A stretch of DNA of 64,000 nucleotides from Lederbergia citrisecunda (GCF_018343695.1 NZ_JAGYPJ010000001.1:2068223-2132222); one strand, 5' to 3'; shown: positions 25,292 through 35,080, counted from the first letter of the stretch. Notes: a model not told the origin generated them from the sequence alone. Made by a program: numbers and translations.

Positions 25292-26917
25292 TTAAGAAAA
25301 ATTTTTATACCTTGCATTTCTATATTCATGAGGTGTCATTCCATAAAAGTCTTTAAAAACTTTAATAAAATAAGATGTATTTTGATATCCTACTGATATT
25401 CCAATTTCATTAATTTTTCTGTTACTATTTATGAGGTATTTGGAAGCCTGTTTCATCCGAGATTTATAAATAAAATCACTTAGACCTTCACCAGTTTCTA
25501 TCTTATATATTTTTGAAAGATAAACTGGATGTAAGAAAACATGGTCCGCGATTTTTTGTAATGAAACGTCTTTATCTAGGTTTTCTTCTATAAAAGCATG
25601 AACTTGTTGCATTATAGGGAAGTGAACTCCCTTTTGCTCATTTTCAAGTATATCTTTTATTTTTTCTAAAGTAACGAATGCCCACTTCTTTATTTCCTCT
25701 GATGTGAAATTTTTAGAATTTGTTATTTTTTGAATATCGTCTTCAATGATATAAGATAAGTGTCTTCCACATTTATGAGCAATATAAATATAAGCACTCG
25801 TTATTGAATAAAAAACCTCATATAAATATTCTTTAGACAAATAACGTTCTTGATTCAACTCAATAAAAATAGAGTTAAGCTTCTCTTCAACACGATCAAA
25901 TAGACCACTATCCAACAATTGATTTAAGCTTGGAGATTGATAGAGAGCTTGTAAGGAATATACCTTTTTGGACTGCACTTTAGTTTCTTCTGTTTCTACA
26001 TTCACTTCAGTTTTTCTAGTTGAATTTCCTATTTTTTTGGAAACTACTTCCTGATATAAATCGGTTATATTATAAGGAAATATTCCTTGATTACTTAGAA
26101 AAACCGATACCCTGCATCCTAAGTATTTTTGCACACTTTCTGTTATTGCAATTTTACACTCGTTTAATAATTTTCTACTATTTACTGATTCGTTCTTGTC
26201 ATGTTTTATTACAAAAACTATATCATCATAGTTATCTATACATCCCCAAAATTGAAAATTATCAATAAGTATTTGTTCAGCAATATTTTCAATTGAGAAT
26301 TGGATCAACGCGTTGCTTTTCAGTGTACAATTGTGAAATATTTCTTCTATGTGTATATGTAGAATGTAAAATAGATTTTCATACTTAGTAGGTATCTCTA
26401 GTAAATCCAATTTTTCCATTAAGAGATTCCGAGAAATATTAATGCCGAATAATAATTCTGCAAGTAGATTCCTTTTCAACAAAGGTAAATTATTTTTTAT
26501 TATGGACATAACACTTTTGTTTGAGGATATACTATCCCGTTCCTCATTAAGACTTCTTATTATTTCTTTTACTGTAGCAATCAATTCTTCGTCTTTAACT
26601 GGTTTAAGCAGGTAGTCCGATGTGCCAAATTTAATAGCCTGTTGAGCGTATGCAAAATCATCAAATCCAGAGAGTAGAACGCATTTGATATGTTTCCAGC
26701 GATATCTTACTTTTTCAATCAATTCAATACCTGACATACCGGGCATTTTAATATCTGTAATGACAATATCAATAGAGTTTTCACTCAAAATATCAAGTGC
26801 CTCATAAGCGGAGTATGCTTTAAATATATTTATTACTCCGACCTTATCCCAGGGAATGGTTAATGATAGACTATCAACAATAGAATGTTCATCATCAACT
26901 ATCAGTAGTTGATACAT
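25292..26917 (-). CDS. YesN-type response regulator with AraC DNA-binding domain
   Basis: This 541-residue protein has an N-terminal receiver domain with the phospho-acceptor Asp in DIVITDIKMPGMSG near residue 55 and the conserved Lys in YLLKPVKDEEL near 105. A long middle region follows, then a C-terminal AraC-type double HTH (about 435-540) ending with SYFIKVFKDFYGMTPHEYR. It is the expected partner of the YesM-like kinase at 30775-32499 and probably activates the adjacent ABC importer genes. Confidence 0.92.
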   Translation of the reverse strand: MYQLLIVDDEHSIVDSLSLTIPWDKVGVINIFKAYSAYEALDILSENSIDIVITDIKMPGMSGIELIEKVRYRWKHIKCVLLSGFDDFAYAQQAIKFGTSDYLLKPVKDEELIATVKEIIRSLNEERDSISSNKSVMSIIKNNLPLLKRNLLAELLFGINISRNLLMEKLDLLEIPTKYENLFYILHIHIEEIFHNCTLKSNALIQFSIENIAEQILIDNFQFWGCIDNYDDIVFVIKHDKNESVNSRKLLNECKIAITESVQKYLGCRVSVFLSNQGIFPYNITDLYQEVVSKKIGNSTRKTEVNVETEETKVQSKKVYSLQALYQSPSLNQLLDSGLFDRVEEKLNSIFIELNQERYLSKEYLYEVFYSITSAYIYIAHKCGRHLSYIIEDDIQKITNSKNFTSEEIKKWAFVTLEKIKDILENEQKGVHFPIMQQVHAFIEENLDKDVSLQKIADHVFLHPVYLSKIYKIETGEGLSDFIYKSRMKQASKYLINSNRKINEIGISVGYQNTSYFIKVFKDFYGMTPHEYRNARYKNFS

Positions 26918-26970
26918 TAAACATCACCTCAATTGATATAAGTATTACTTGAGTGAGTTATGAAAAAATA

Positions 26971-27852
26971 TTATTCCTTTTCGGAGCCAAGTACAATCCC
27001 TTTCACAAAATATCTTTGTAGAAATGGATAAACAATAAGCATTGGCAGAGCTCCGATAAATATTTGTGCGGATTTGACAGTACGCTGAGATAAATTCCTT
27101 AACGTTTCTGCATCAACACTCATTTTTGAATAATCTTGTTGGACAATAATTGTTTGTAAAAAAGTGGATAAAGGATATTTTCTAGAATCCGTCATATAAA
27201 TCATACCGTCAAACCAGGAGTTCCAATGAAACACCATAGTAAAGAGTGAAACGGTTGCAAGTGCAGGAATTGCAACAGGTAGATAAATACTGAATAATAT
27301 TCTAAAATGTCCTGCACCATCCATATACGCTGCCTCTTCTAATGATTTAGGGACCGCAGTACGGAAAAAATTTAATAATAATATTAAATTAAACGCATTA
27401 ACTGCCACAGGTAAAATCAATGCCCAAATTGAGTTTATCAGTCCCACTTTAGTTACTATTATATAAGATGGAACCAAGCCTCCACTAAATAACATTGTAA
27501 AAACAAAAAACCATACGTAATATTTTCTACCTTTAAAATCATGATCTTCCTTTGATAAAGAGTAAGCAGCAAATGTCATTAAAGTCATCGATACAATCGT
27601 TCCTAGGAAAACCCTATAAATCCCTATCCCCAATGCTCTAATAAAGTTTTCATTACCTATTGTCTTTTTATAGGCATCTAACGTAAAGTCAACTGGAAAT
27701 AAACCTACGATATTGGCTGTTGCCGCTGCACTTCCACTTAAAGACACAGCAAAAACATGTATAAGAGGCAGGATACATAAAAACGTAATGATGGTAAGAA
27801 ACACATAGTTGAACACGCTAAAAATCTGATATGATTTACTCTTGTATATCAT
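26971..27852 (-). CDS. Carbohydrate ABC transporter permease (LplC/YtcP type)
   Basis: This is a 293-residue inner-membrane permease with six predicted helices. The cytosolic EAA loop reads EEAAYMDGAGHFRILFSIYL near 190, the coupling site for the ATPase. The ATG at 27852 follows GAGGGGGA by six bases, twelve bases after the stop of the partner permease. It belongs to the CUT1 LplC family together with LplB-like and LplA-like genes. No ATPase is encoded here; such systems often use a shared MsmX-type ATPase. Confidence 0.92.
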   Translation of the reverse strand: MIYKSKSYQIFSVFNYVFLTIITFLCILPLIHVFAVSLSGSAAATANIVGLFPVDFTLDAYKKTIGNENFIRALGIGIYRVFLGTIVSMTLMTFAAYSLSKEDHDFKGRKYYVWFFVFTMLFSGGLVPSYIIVTKVGLINSIWALILPVAVNAFNLILLLNFFRTAVPKSLEEAAYMDGAGHFRILFSIYLPVAIPALATVSLFTMVFHWNSWFDGMIYMTDSRKYPLSTFLQTIIVQQDYSKMSVDAETLRNLSQRTVKSAQIFIGALPMLIVYPFLQRYFVKGIVLGSEKE

Positions 27853-27863
27853 TAATATCCCCC

Positions 27864-28820
27864 TCAAAAAATCCTATACTTAGCTATCTTGTAGGCTAGC
27901 CAATATCCACAAACCACTAAAATAAGACTAATGCCTGATCTAAATAATCCGACAGCAGTGGCGTAACTGAAGTCACCATTTTGAAGACCTACTCGATATA
28001 CGTATGTATCGATTATATCGCCGGTTTGATAAACTAACGGATTATATAAATTAAAGATTTGATCGAAACCAGCATTCAAAATACCACCCAAAGATAATGT
28101 TCCTACAACGATAATAATCGGAAGCATGGAAGGAATTGTAATGTAAATTGTTTGTTTCCATCTATTAGCTCCGTCCATCAATGCCGCTTCATACATATTG
28201 GGATTTATAGATGCAATAGCCGCTAAAAATACGATTGTATTAAAGCCAAATTCTTTCCAAATATCACTTACAATCACTACAAATCGAAACCAAGAATTGT
28301 CTCCTAAGAAAAAGATAGGATCAATATGTAGTACTGAAACTAATATATTGTTGATTAATCCACCTTCTGGTGACAACATATCTATCAAAATACCACCCAA
28401 AATAACCCATGACAGAAAGTGAGGCAGGTATACAATTGTTTGGACCGTCCGTTTGAAAGTCATTTTATAAACTTCATTTAATAAAAGGGCAAAAGTGATT
28501 GGAACTAACAATTGAAAAATAATCTTTAGTACGGAAATTACGAGTGTATTCCATATTACTTGCTTGGCATCTGGATATTCAAGCATTGTACGAAAATGTT
28601 CCAATCCCACCCACGGAGAATTAAAAAAACCTAACCATGGTTTATAATTTTGAAACGCCATGACAAGACCAACCATCGGTCCATATTGAAAAATCAATGC
28701 GATTATAACACCAGGTAGAAGTAAAATATGTAATGGCCAATTTTTCTTTAAATTCCATTTCTGTTTTTGGGTTTTAGTAGTAATGATTTGTTTTCTTATC
28801 GTTTCAGTCCGTAAATCCAA
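27864..28820 (-). CDS. Carbohydrate ABC transporter permease (LplB/YteP type)
   Basis: This 318-residue permease has an N-terminal cytosolic stretch and six predicted membrane helices. The EAA loop reads YEAALMDGANRWKQTIYI near 225. It is the LplB-type partner of the downstream permease. The start is TTG after GGAGGG. It is separated from the binding-protein gene by a strong hairpin, which could lower its expression relative to the binding protein. Confidence 0.92.
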   Translation of the reverse strand: MDLRTETIRKQIITTKTQKQKWNLKKNWPLHILLLPGVIIALIFQYGPMVGLVMAFQNYKPWLGFFNSPWVGLEHFRTMLEYPDAKQVIWNTLVISVLKIIFQLLVPITFALLLNEVYKMTFKRTVQTIVYLPHFLSWVILGGILIDMLSPEGGLINNILVSVLHIDPIFFLGDNSWFRFVVIVSDIWKEFGFNTIVFLAAIASINPNMYEAALMDGANRWKQTIYITIPSMLPIIIVVGTLSLGGILNAGFDQIFNLYNPLVYQTGDIIDTYVYRVGLQNGDFSYATAVGLFRSGISLILVVCGYWLAYKIAKYRIF

Positions 28821-28856
28821 ATAAAACCCTCCTCAATACAAATCAGTAAATCTTTT

Positions 28857-28885
28857 GGAGTGCGGATGGTTAATATCCGCACTCC
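28857..28885 (-). terminator. Intercistronic hairpin between binding protein and permease
   Basis: GGAGTGCGGAT and ATCCGCACTCC form a perfect 11-bp stem with a 7-base loop. There is no strong T run, so it may protect the upstream mRNA or act as a leaky terminator, a common device after binding-protein genes. Confidence 0.65.
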
Positions 28886-28896
28886 ATCAATTTCAT

Positions 28897-30558
28897 TTAT
28901 TCTCCATTTACAGACTTATACCATTCGTTTACTTCTTCTGTGATCTTGTCGCCACCACCTGCTTTCCACTCTTCAACAAACTTATCAAAATCACTAAGTG
29001 GTGCTTTTCCATAAACAATTTCACTAAAAACCTTCATTTGCATCTTGTCTAAAAATTCACCTTTTGATTGTTGTGTTTTTGTTGGTGGTCCAGTAAACAA
29101 ATTTTCGATACGATGTTCATTTTGATCAGTAATAATTGCCGCAGATTCTAACCATAAATCGCCTCTGGCAACTAGAATATTTTCATAGGCAGTTTCCGGC
29201 TTTTTCTCTTTTCTGTGAAATTGTTTGAGAAGATCATACATTAAAAATGGAGCGTCAGGGATATCCCCAAGTAGATTATATTTCCCAGGGTTAACCCAAC
29301 CACCTGGTATTTCATCCTTGTCATACACTGGTTTCCCATCTTTCATTACATAGTCATACCCCTCGTGCATTCCATTTTCAAAATACTCAGATTCTCCTAA
29401 CAAGTATCCATAAATAGCATCATAATACTTAAAAAATGCATCTAAATGTTTAAAGTCTTTATTAAAGAGAAAAGCTCCTGTCAAATACCCTTCTCCCTTA
29501 CGGCCAATGTTTCCATCTGGACCACTAGGCATAGGGTAAGCTTTTATGACAGCTTCAGGGTTATTTTGTAATAGGTCAGGTAATGGCCAATCAGCTGCCC
29601 ATGGTGGAGCTGCTGCAATCCCTGACTTTCCAGCAACAAAACTCTCAATGGCTTTCTCTTCATCTAAAATACCTACTTCTCGGTCCAAGTAGCCTTTTTC
29701 AAACCATTCATTTAATTTTGCTAAACCTTGTTTAATAGATGGTTGAATGGATCCATACACTAATTTTCCATCATCCCCTAACGACCAATGTTTAGGAAGA
29801 TAATCCCCATATGCACCAAATATCCAGCTTCCGTCAGCCATCCAAGTTGCTAAGTTATATTTCATAGCAAGCGTAACACCAATTGTGTCATCTTTACCAT
29901 TGCCGTCTGGATCTTGATGAACGAAAGCGTCCATAATTTTTTCAACATCCTCGAGTGTTTCAGGTCCTTTTAGATTTAATTTATCTAGCCAGTCTTGACG
30001 AATCCATAAAACTGAGTCTGAACCGTTTCCACCAGAATATCTTGGAATTCCATATCTTTTTCCATCAACAGTTGAAGTAGCAAATCCTTGTGGGAAATCT
30101 TCAAAAAGTTTTTTTATTCTAGGAGTCGCATACTTTTCTATTGCTTCATCGATAGGTTGAACTAAACCAGATTCGATTAGATCACTGGCCAATTGTCTAT
30201 CACCGATTAACATTACATCAGGTAATGGTTCATTAGCGGATAGTGATAAGCGAATTTTATTATTGAATTGGTCACCTTCGTCAGCAACAATCCAGTCATA
30301 TTTTATTTCAATCCCTAATGCTTCCTTTGCCCATTTATTATGAACGTTGTTATGTATATCCTCATCGTTCTTAAATTTTACATCCCCTGTATTAAGTCCT
30401 CTACCCGTTGTAATGGTGACTGGAGGATCATATTTTCCATTTACCAATTTTGATTCGGTAATTTCTTCATTTTCTTTCGTATTTGTTTGCTTATTACAAC
30501 CGAGCATCAATACTGAAGTGAGTAAAAGAAGTAGAATTATTGAAATACATTTTCTCAT
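28897..30558 (-). CDS. Extracellular solute-binding lipoprotein (LplA/YtcQ type)
   Basis: This is a 553-residue binding lipoprotein. A short signal peptide with basic start (MRKCIS) and hydrophobic core ends in the lipobox LMLGC at about residue 19. The mature part has the large two-lobe fold of family 1 sugar-binding proteins, with several surface Asp-rich loops such as DPDGNGKDD. The ATG at 30558 lies six bases after AAGGGGG. The sugar is unknown; related systems import oligosaccharides or uronates. A catabolite-responsive element candidate lies just upstream. Confidence 0.92.
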   Translation of the reverse strand: MRKCISIILLLLLTSVLMLGCNKQTNTKENEEITESKLVNGKYDPPVTITTGRGLNTGDVKFKNDEDIHNNVHNKWAKEALGIEIKYDWIVADEGDQFNNKIRLSLSANEPLPDVMLIGDRQLASDLIESGLVQPIDEAIEKYATPRIKKLFEDFPQGFATSTVDGKRYGIPRYSGGNGSDSVLWIRQDWLDKLNLKGPETLEDVEKIMDAFVHQDPDGNGKDDTIGVTLAMKYNLATWMADGSWIFGAYGDYLPKHWSLGDDGKLVYGSIQPSIKQGLAKLNEWFEKGYLDREVGILDEEKAIESFVAGKSGIAAAPPWAADWPLPDLLQNNPEAVIKAYPMPSGPDGNIGRKGEGYLTGAFLFNKDFKHLDAFFKYYDAIYGYLLGESEYFENGMHEGYDYVMKDGKPVYDKDEIPGGWVNPGKYNLLGDIPDAPFLMYDLLKQFHRKEKKPETAYENILVARGDLWLESAAIITDQNEHRIENLFTGPPTKTQQSKGEFLDKMQMKVFSEIVYGKAPLSDFDKFVEEWKAGGGDKITEEVNEWYKSVNGE

Positions 30559-30577
30559 GTTCATCCCCCTTGTTTTT

Positions 30578-30591
30578 TTAAGCGTTTTCAT
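30578..30591 (-). promoter_or_regulatory. Candidate cre site (CcpA)
   Basis: On the minus strand ATGAAAACGCTTAA matches most of the cre consensus WTGNAANCGNWNNCW except at the last conserved C. It lies 20 bases upstream of the binding-protein start, where CcpA binding would block transcription in rich sugar. Confidence 0.45.
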
Positions 30592-30727
30592 TATTAGGAT
30601 AAAAGCTAGTAAAAGTAGTAAGAATCCTCCTTACATAGAAATAGTTGATCTATTCATTATCTTACATACTTTCATCATCGCTAAAAATAATAGAATATTA
30701 ACATTCATGTTACTTTATAAACTATTT

Positions 30728-30761
30728 AAAAAAACCTCCTCTTTTTGTTGCAAGAGAGGAG
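30728..30761 (-). terminator. Terminator between kinase and binding-protein genes
   Basis: CTCCTCT and AGAGGAG pair, followed on the minus strand by TTTTTTT. The transporter genes therefore probably have their own promoter in 30592-30727. Confidence 0.8.
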
Positions 30762-30774
30762 ATTTAATATTCAT

Positions 30775-32499
30775 TTATTGTTGTATCCTATTCCAAGACA
30801 AAACAACTCTCAATCCTCCTGACTCAGGAACAAATAGTTCTATTCCTGATCCTGTTCCAAAATAAAGCAATAACCGTTGATGAACATTCCAAATACCGTA
30901 ATTGTTTCTAGTGTTTATTGAAGAATTTACTGTGCCTTTTAGGGCATTTAATTCTTTTAGTTCCATTCCAATACCATCGTCCTCAATCACAATTATGTTT
31001 TTATCGCCAATAATTTCCCCTATTATGCTTATGTTCCCTTTACCAATTTTGGGTTCAAGACCATGAACAATAGCATTTTCAACAATTGGCTGAATTATTA
31101 AGCGTAAAATCTTTTCTTCTTTCATTGCTTCTGGAATTGAAATAATAAAACTAATTCGATCCATTCGTAATGTGTATATATTGAGATAATTTTCAATAAG
31201 ATTGATCTCATCATTTAAGGAAACTAAAGACTTATCTACTCTTGTTGTATAACGGTAATACTCGGCTAAATTATGTATCATTTCATCTAAAGCTTTTTGA
31301 TTTCCCAATTTGGACATATTTTTAATAAAAAATAAACAATTATAAAGGAAATGAGGATTGATTTGGGATTGAAGTTGTTTTAATACCGCTTCCTTAGACC
31401 TTACTTCTTCTTCATACACTTTTTCTATTAATATTTGAATTTGTTGAGCCATTTCATTATACGATTTGATTAAAAAAGCAAATTCATTCTTTGGTAAATT
31501 AGGAATTCGCACTGAATAATCCCCCAACTTTACACTATTTACTCCATGAATTAATTGATTAATAGGAACATGGACATGTCGGTATAAAATAAAAGCAGCA
31601 AATATACCAGTAATCAGTAAAAGTCCTACTGAAATATAAAATAAATTACTACTTGATTTTATAGGCGACATTAAGGTATCTAAAGGGGCATAATCCACTA
31701 AAAGCCAACCCATTTTCTTGGACCGTACGTAACTTATCAAATAGTTTTTATTATTAATTTTTATGATCTTTTCATTATCATCATCTAATGGAATATCTTT
31801 TTTTATCTCACTTGTCACAGCTCTTATCATTTCGTTATTTGAAGTTCTGCTAGTAATAGCATCGTCTTTAAAATTATAAAAAAAGGGATCATTGCGACCA
31901 CTATTTTTAAACTGATCTAACATCTCATGTAAAATACTTTCTGAGAAACTTATCCCAATTACTAAATTTTCTTCCTTCATTTTTGAACTTTTTGACCAGG
32001 GCTCAACTGTGTACCATGAAAAAAAGTGTTGTTCTTTTCCATTTATATTAACCGTATGATAATTCCATCTATTTTTTTCACTCTTATATAAATTCTCTAT
32101 ATTAAAAGATGAGGCAGTCGTTGATATTAACTCTTTAGAATTTGGTGAATAAACTACAATTTCATTTTTCCAATTATTTGATATGTTTTGTTGCTCAATT
32201 GTTTTAATGGCAGCATCTTTTATTTGAATATAATCCATTGGATCTTTAACAAGATGAACAGTTTTAAAATCTCTAATACTTTGTATTCTACCTAATGTCA
32301 TTGTATTCATTGCTAAGTTATCCATGTTCATCTCAACCTGATTGACAAAAAAGGACAGTTGTTCTCTATTTAAACGTTTAATTTCTGTGCTAGCGACATT
32401 ATTACTCACATGATTTGAATAAAAGTACAAAACTAAAACTGGTATTAACAAGAACACAATTAGTATTGCAACTTTGGTGAATATATTTCCTCTATTCAT
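30775..32499 (-). CDS. YesM-type sensor histidine kinase
   Basis: This 574-residue membrane kinase has a first membrane helix near 8-28, an extracellular sensor region to about 275, and a second helix near 280-302. A HAMP domain (about 303-355) is followed by a His_kinase domain with the phospho-acceptor in QINPHFLYNCLFF near 375. The ATPase lobe has PIVENAIVHGL and EDDGIGM. It should phosphorylate the YesN-like regulator 4 kb downstream in response to an extracellular carbohydrate or binding-protein signal. Confidence 0.92.
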   Translation of the reverse strand: MNRGNIFTKVAILIVFLLIPVLVLYFYSNHVSNNVASTEIKRLNREQLSFFVNQVEMNMDNLAMNTMTLGRIQSIRDFKTVHLVKDPMDYIQIKDAAIKTIEQQNISNNWKNEIVVYSPNSKELISTTASSFNIENLYKSEKNRWNYHTVNINGKEQHFFSWYTVEPWSKSSKMKEENLVIGISFSESILHEMLDQFKNSGRNDPFFYNFKDDAITSRTSNNEMIRAVTSEIKKDIPLDDDNEKIIKINNKNYLISYVRSKKMGWLLVDYAPLDTLMSPIKSSSNLFYISVGLLLITGIFAAFILYRHVHVPINQLIHGVNSVKLGDYSVRIPNLPKNEFAFLIKSYNEMAQQIQILIEKVYEEEVRSKEAVLKQLQSQINPHFLYNCLFFIKNMSKLGNQKALDEMIHNLAEYYRYTTRVDKSLVSLNDEINLIENYLNIYTLRMDRISFIISIPEAMKEEKILRLIIQPIVENAIVHGLEPKIGKGNISIIGEIIGDKNIIVIEDDGIGMELKELNALKGTVNSSINTRNNYGIWNVHQRLLLYFGTGSGIELFVPESGGLRVVLSWNRIQQ

Positions 32500-32590
32500 A
32501 TAAAATCCCTACCTGTTTACACAATTGCTTTCATTATAATATCAAACATTCGACAATTCATTACTTTTCGAAAAATCTAACAAACAAAAA

Positions 32591-32629
32591 AAGACAAAGA
32601 GGTTGAGAAATTATTTTCTCAACCTTTTT
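32591..32629 (-). terminator. Terminator after the PhzF-like gene
   Basis: GGTTGAGAAA and TTTCTCAACC form a perfect 10-bp stem with a 4-base loop and T-rich flanks on both strands. Confidence 0.85.
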
Positions 32630-32648
32630 ATTCGGTGTTTTTTTATTT

Positions 32649-33506
32649 TCACTCAATATTTTCTACATTTAAACACTTAGTTTCACAGTAATAGCCTTTG
32701 CCGCCAACATAAACTTTTTCTATTTCATTCTTGCTATTGGTTGCTAATTTAACTAATATTTCGGAAGGCGAGTGTAAAGAATAACCTTGTTCAAATACAT
32801 AGACTTCTTTTTGCAAGTAGTGCTTTTCATAAAGGTAGCAAGCTAATGCACCGTTTGAAGTTCCAGTCGCTGCTTCTTCATTGATGTCGTAAAGTGGAGC
32901 AAAATTTCTGCATATAATTCGATTGTCATTAAAAGTATATAGATGCATCCCGACAACATTATAATACTTGCTGATTTCTTTAATTTTTTCAAAATTAGGT
33001 TGCAGTGCATGTAATCGTGTTTCGCTTTTTATAGGAATTAAAATATCTTTTAAGCCCGTGGAGACAATTTGAATGGGGTATTTATTGTCTATAGCTTTAA
33101 TGTCAAAACAGTCGATGAACTCGTTTGGAGATACAACATCATAGAATATCGGTTTGTTTTGTTCCATGAATATGATGTCATCTTTTATGGTAATAGTAAG
33201 AACACCGCTGTTCGTTTCAATCGTATAGCGATTCCTGAAAAGTTTATTTAAATGCATCAGTATCGCGAAAGAGCCAATTGTGGCATGACCACATAAATCA
33301 ACTTCTTCTTTTGGTGTAAAATACTCAAATTTATAATCAGCTATTTCAGATTCTGATATAAATGCGGTTTCCGCATAGCCCAGTTGTTTGGCTATTGCCA
33401 TTTTTTGAGTAGTGGTCAATGTATTCTCAATAAATACCACTCCTGCTTTATTTCCGCCTTTATGATCCTTGCTAAATGCACTTGCAACATAAACGGATAT
33501 TTTCAT
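32649..33506 (-). CDS. PhzF-family isomerase-like protein
   Basis: This 285-residue protein has the two-lobed diaminopimelate epimerase-like fold of the PhzF family. The N-terminal conserved run contains GNKAGVVF, the candidate catalytic Glu is in GYAETAFI near 45, and DLCGHATIGSF near 70 is diagnostic. The ATG at 33506 follows GGAAGGTG. Most family members lack known substrates; one isomerises a phenazine precursor. It stands between the two-component/ABC cassette and MFS copy 2, with a terminator on each side. Confidence 0.88.
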   Translation of the reverse strand: MKISVYVASAFSKDHKGGNKAGVVFIENTLTTTQKMAIAKQLGYAETAFISESEIADYKFEYFTPKEEVDLCGHATIGSFAILMHLNKLFRNRYTIETNSGVLTITIKDDIIFMEQNKPIFYDVVSPNEFIDCFDIKAIDNKYPIQIVSTGLKDILIPIKSETRLHALQPNFEKIKEISKYYNVVGMHLYTFNDNRIICRNFAPLYDINEEAATGTSNGALACYLYEKHYLQKEVYVFEQGYSLHSPSEILVKLATNSKNEIEKVYVGGKGYYCETKCLNVENIE

Positions 33507-33594
33507 AAGACACCTTCCTTCCTCACTTATAGTAAATTGTCGCATAGAAAGCACTACGTATAAACGTTGTTGGATAAATTTGCCATAAAGCAAG

Positions 33595-33641
33595 AGACAA
33601 ACTATTTTTTAGCATCTGAACTCTCCAAAAATAGTTTGTCT
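33595..33641 (-). terminator. Terminator after MFS copy 2
   Basis: AGACAAACTATTTTT pairs perfectly with AAAAATAGTTTGTCT (15 bp). A second small dyad, AAAGATTTA-A-TAAATCTTT, lies between it and the MFS stop. Confidence 0.82.
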
Positions 33642-33678
33642 ACAGTCTGAGACAAAGATTTATTAAATCTTTGCCTAA

Positions 33679-34869
33679 CTAATAATTTGCCTTAGCTTGT
33701 TCTTTATTTAAGCGGTTAAGAGGACGATCATAAAAAAGAGTAAGAAGAAATGCAACTAATAAAAGAGCGATCATAAAGTAAAAAAGAGAATTCATGCCAT
33801 TTAAATCAACAATCATTCCCCCGAGCACGGGACCAATCATCCTCCCGCCCGTAGCAGTACTATTTACAATACCTTGGTAAAAGCCTTCCCTGCCCTTTGG
33901 TGCCAATCTATCCGCAACCGTCGGGACAATTGGCCAAACGAGCATTTCACCTACTGTTAAAATAATCATCGCTACAAGGAAGCCTTTAAACTCATTTACG
34001 GCACTAGCTAAAACAAAGGAAAGTATAAAGATGAAAAACCCTACTAGCATTTGTCCTTTTAACTGTTCTCCATGCTTTCTTAAAACTCTTTGCAGTAAAG
34101 GCTGGGCAAGTACGATTAAAGCTCCATTAACGGTCCATAAAAAGCTATATTGTTTTAAAGTGATGTTGATCTCTTGTGTATAGGCAGCAATGGTAGACTG
34201 CCATTGCACATAACAGACCCATCCTAATAAGTAGGCAGAACATAAAATTATCAGTGCATAAAACATATTTTTGTTTTTTAATGTCTTGCGTTCTTGCAAT
34301 ACATTCGTTTGTGCTAATTGATTTCCTGCCAAATTTTTATAACCGAATAGTGCTAAAAATAAAAAGATGACATACATGAATAAATTCGCTAAGAAAATAT
34401 AATCGAAGGAATAATACGCAACAAACCCTCCTAATGCAGATCCGATCGCCACCCCTGCATTTTGAGCAACGTACACTGCGTTAAAGGCTTTTCTGCCCCC
34501 TTCTTTCCAAACAGCACCGGCCATCGCGAACATAGATGGAAACACAATTCCTCCTCCGAAACCAATTAAGGCTAAAAAGAAAACATAATGTGGCCAGCCA
34601 TGCCAGAAGGTTAACCCGGTTAATGAAACAACAGAAATAATGATTCCAAGCATGATTGAACGATAACCGCCAAATTTATCATAAAGAAAACCACCGAATA
34701 AATTTCCTACGACACTTGTCGCCGCATTTAGCATTAAGACTAATCCAGCAACAGATAATGATTTTCCTAAATGATCATGGATATAAATCGCGTTGAGCGG
34801 CCATAAAAAAGAAGATCCTGTTACATTAATAAGCATCCCGATGACTAACAGCCATAATGCTTTTGGCAT
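33679..34869 (-). CDS. Major facilitator superfamily transporter (copy 2, YttB-like)
   Basis: This 396-residue MFS protein with 12 predicted helices is closely related to copy 1 (23166-24353); long stretches such as YNSL-type termini and GREGFYQGIVNSTA are identical or nearly so. The ATG at 34869 lies nine bases after AGGGTG; a GTG at 34881 overlaps the ribosome binding site and is less likely. The ribosome binding site and start are in one arm of a 13-bp inverted repeat, unlike copy 1, which has a leader peptide. Substrate unknown. Confidence 0.87.
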   Translation of the reverse strand: MPKALWLLVIGMLINVTGSSFLWPLNAIYIHDHLGKSLSVAGLVLMLNAATSVVGNLFGGFLYDKFGGYRSIMLGIIISVVSLTGLTFWHGWPHYVFFLALIGFGGGIVFPSMFAMAGAVWKEGGRKAFNAVYVAQNAGVAIGSALGGFVAYYSFDYIFLANLFMYVIFLFLALFGYKNLAGNQLAQTNVLQERKTLKNKNMFYALIILCSAYLLGWVCYVQWQSTIAAYTQEINITLKQYSFLWTVNGALIVLAQPLLQRVLRKHGEQLKGQMLVGFFIFILSFVLASAVNEFKGFLVAMIILTVGEMLVWPIVPTVADRLAPKGREGFYQGIVNSTATGGRMIGPVLGGMIVDLNGMNSLFYFMIALLLVAFLLTLFYDRPLNRLNKEQAKANY

Positions 34870-34871
34870 GT

Positions 34872-34944
34872 TTGCCAGCACCCTTTCTAAGCTTATATTT
34901 CGTGTACCAAAACAATTTTATTCTTTTTTTGAGGGTACTGGCAA
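34872..34944 (-). promoter_or_regulatory. Hairpin hiding the ribosome binding site of MFS copy 2
   Basis: On the minus strand TTGCCAGTACCCT (34944-34932) can pair over 13 positions with AGGGTGCTGGCAA (34884-34872), with one G-U pair. The second arm holds the AGGGTG ribosome binding site and ends two bases before the ATG. The 47-base loop is AT-rich. Such a structure should lower translation unless opened. Confidence 0.6.
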
Positions 34945-35080
34945 GCAAAGGATAAATAAAAATAAATTCAGTTAATTGAGGCTGTAACGTATATGTGAAT
35001 GAGGAGAATATTGGATTATTGTTGAAAATAATAACGGTAAATAAGGAAACATTGTATATGTCACAATCACATCAAATTAG

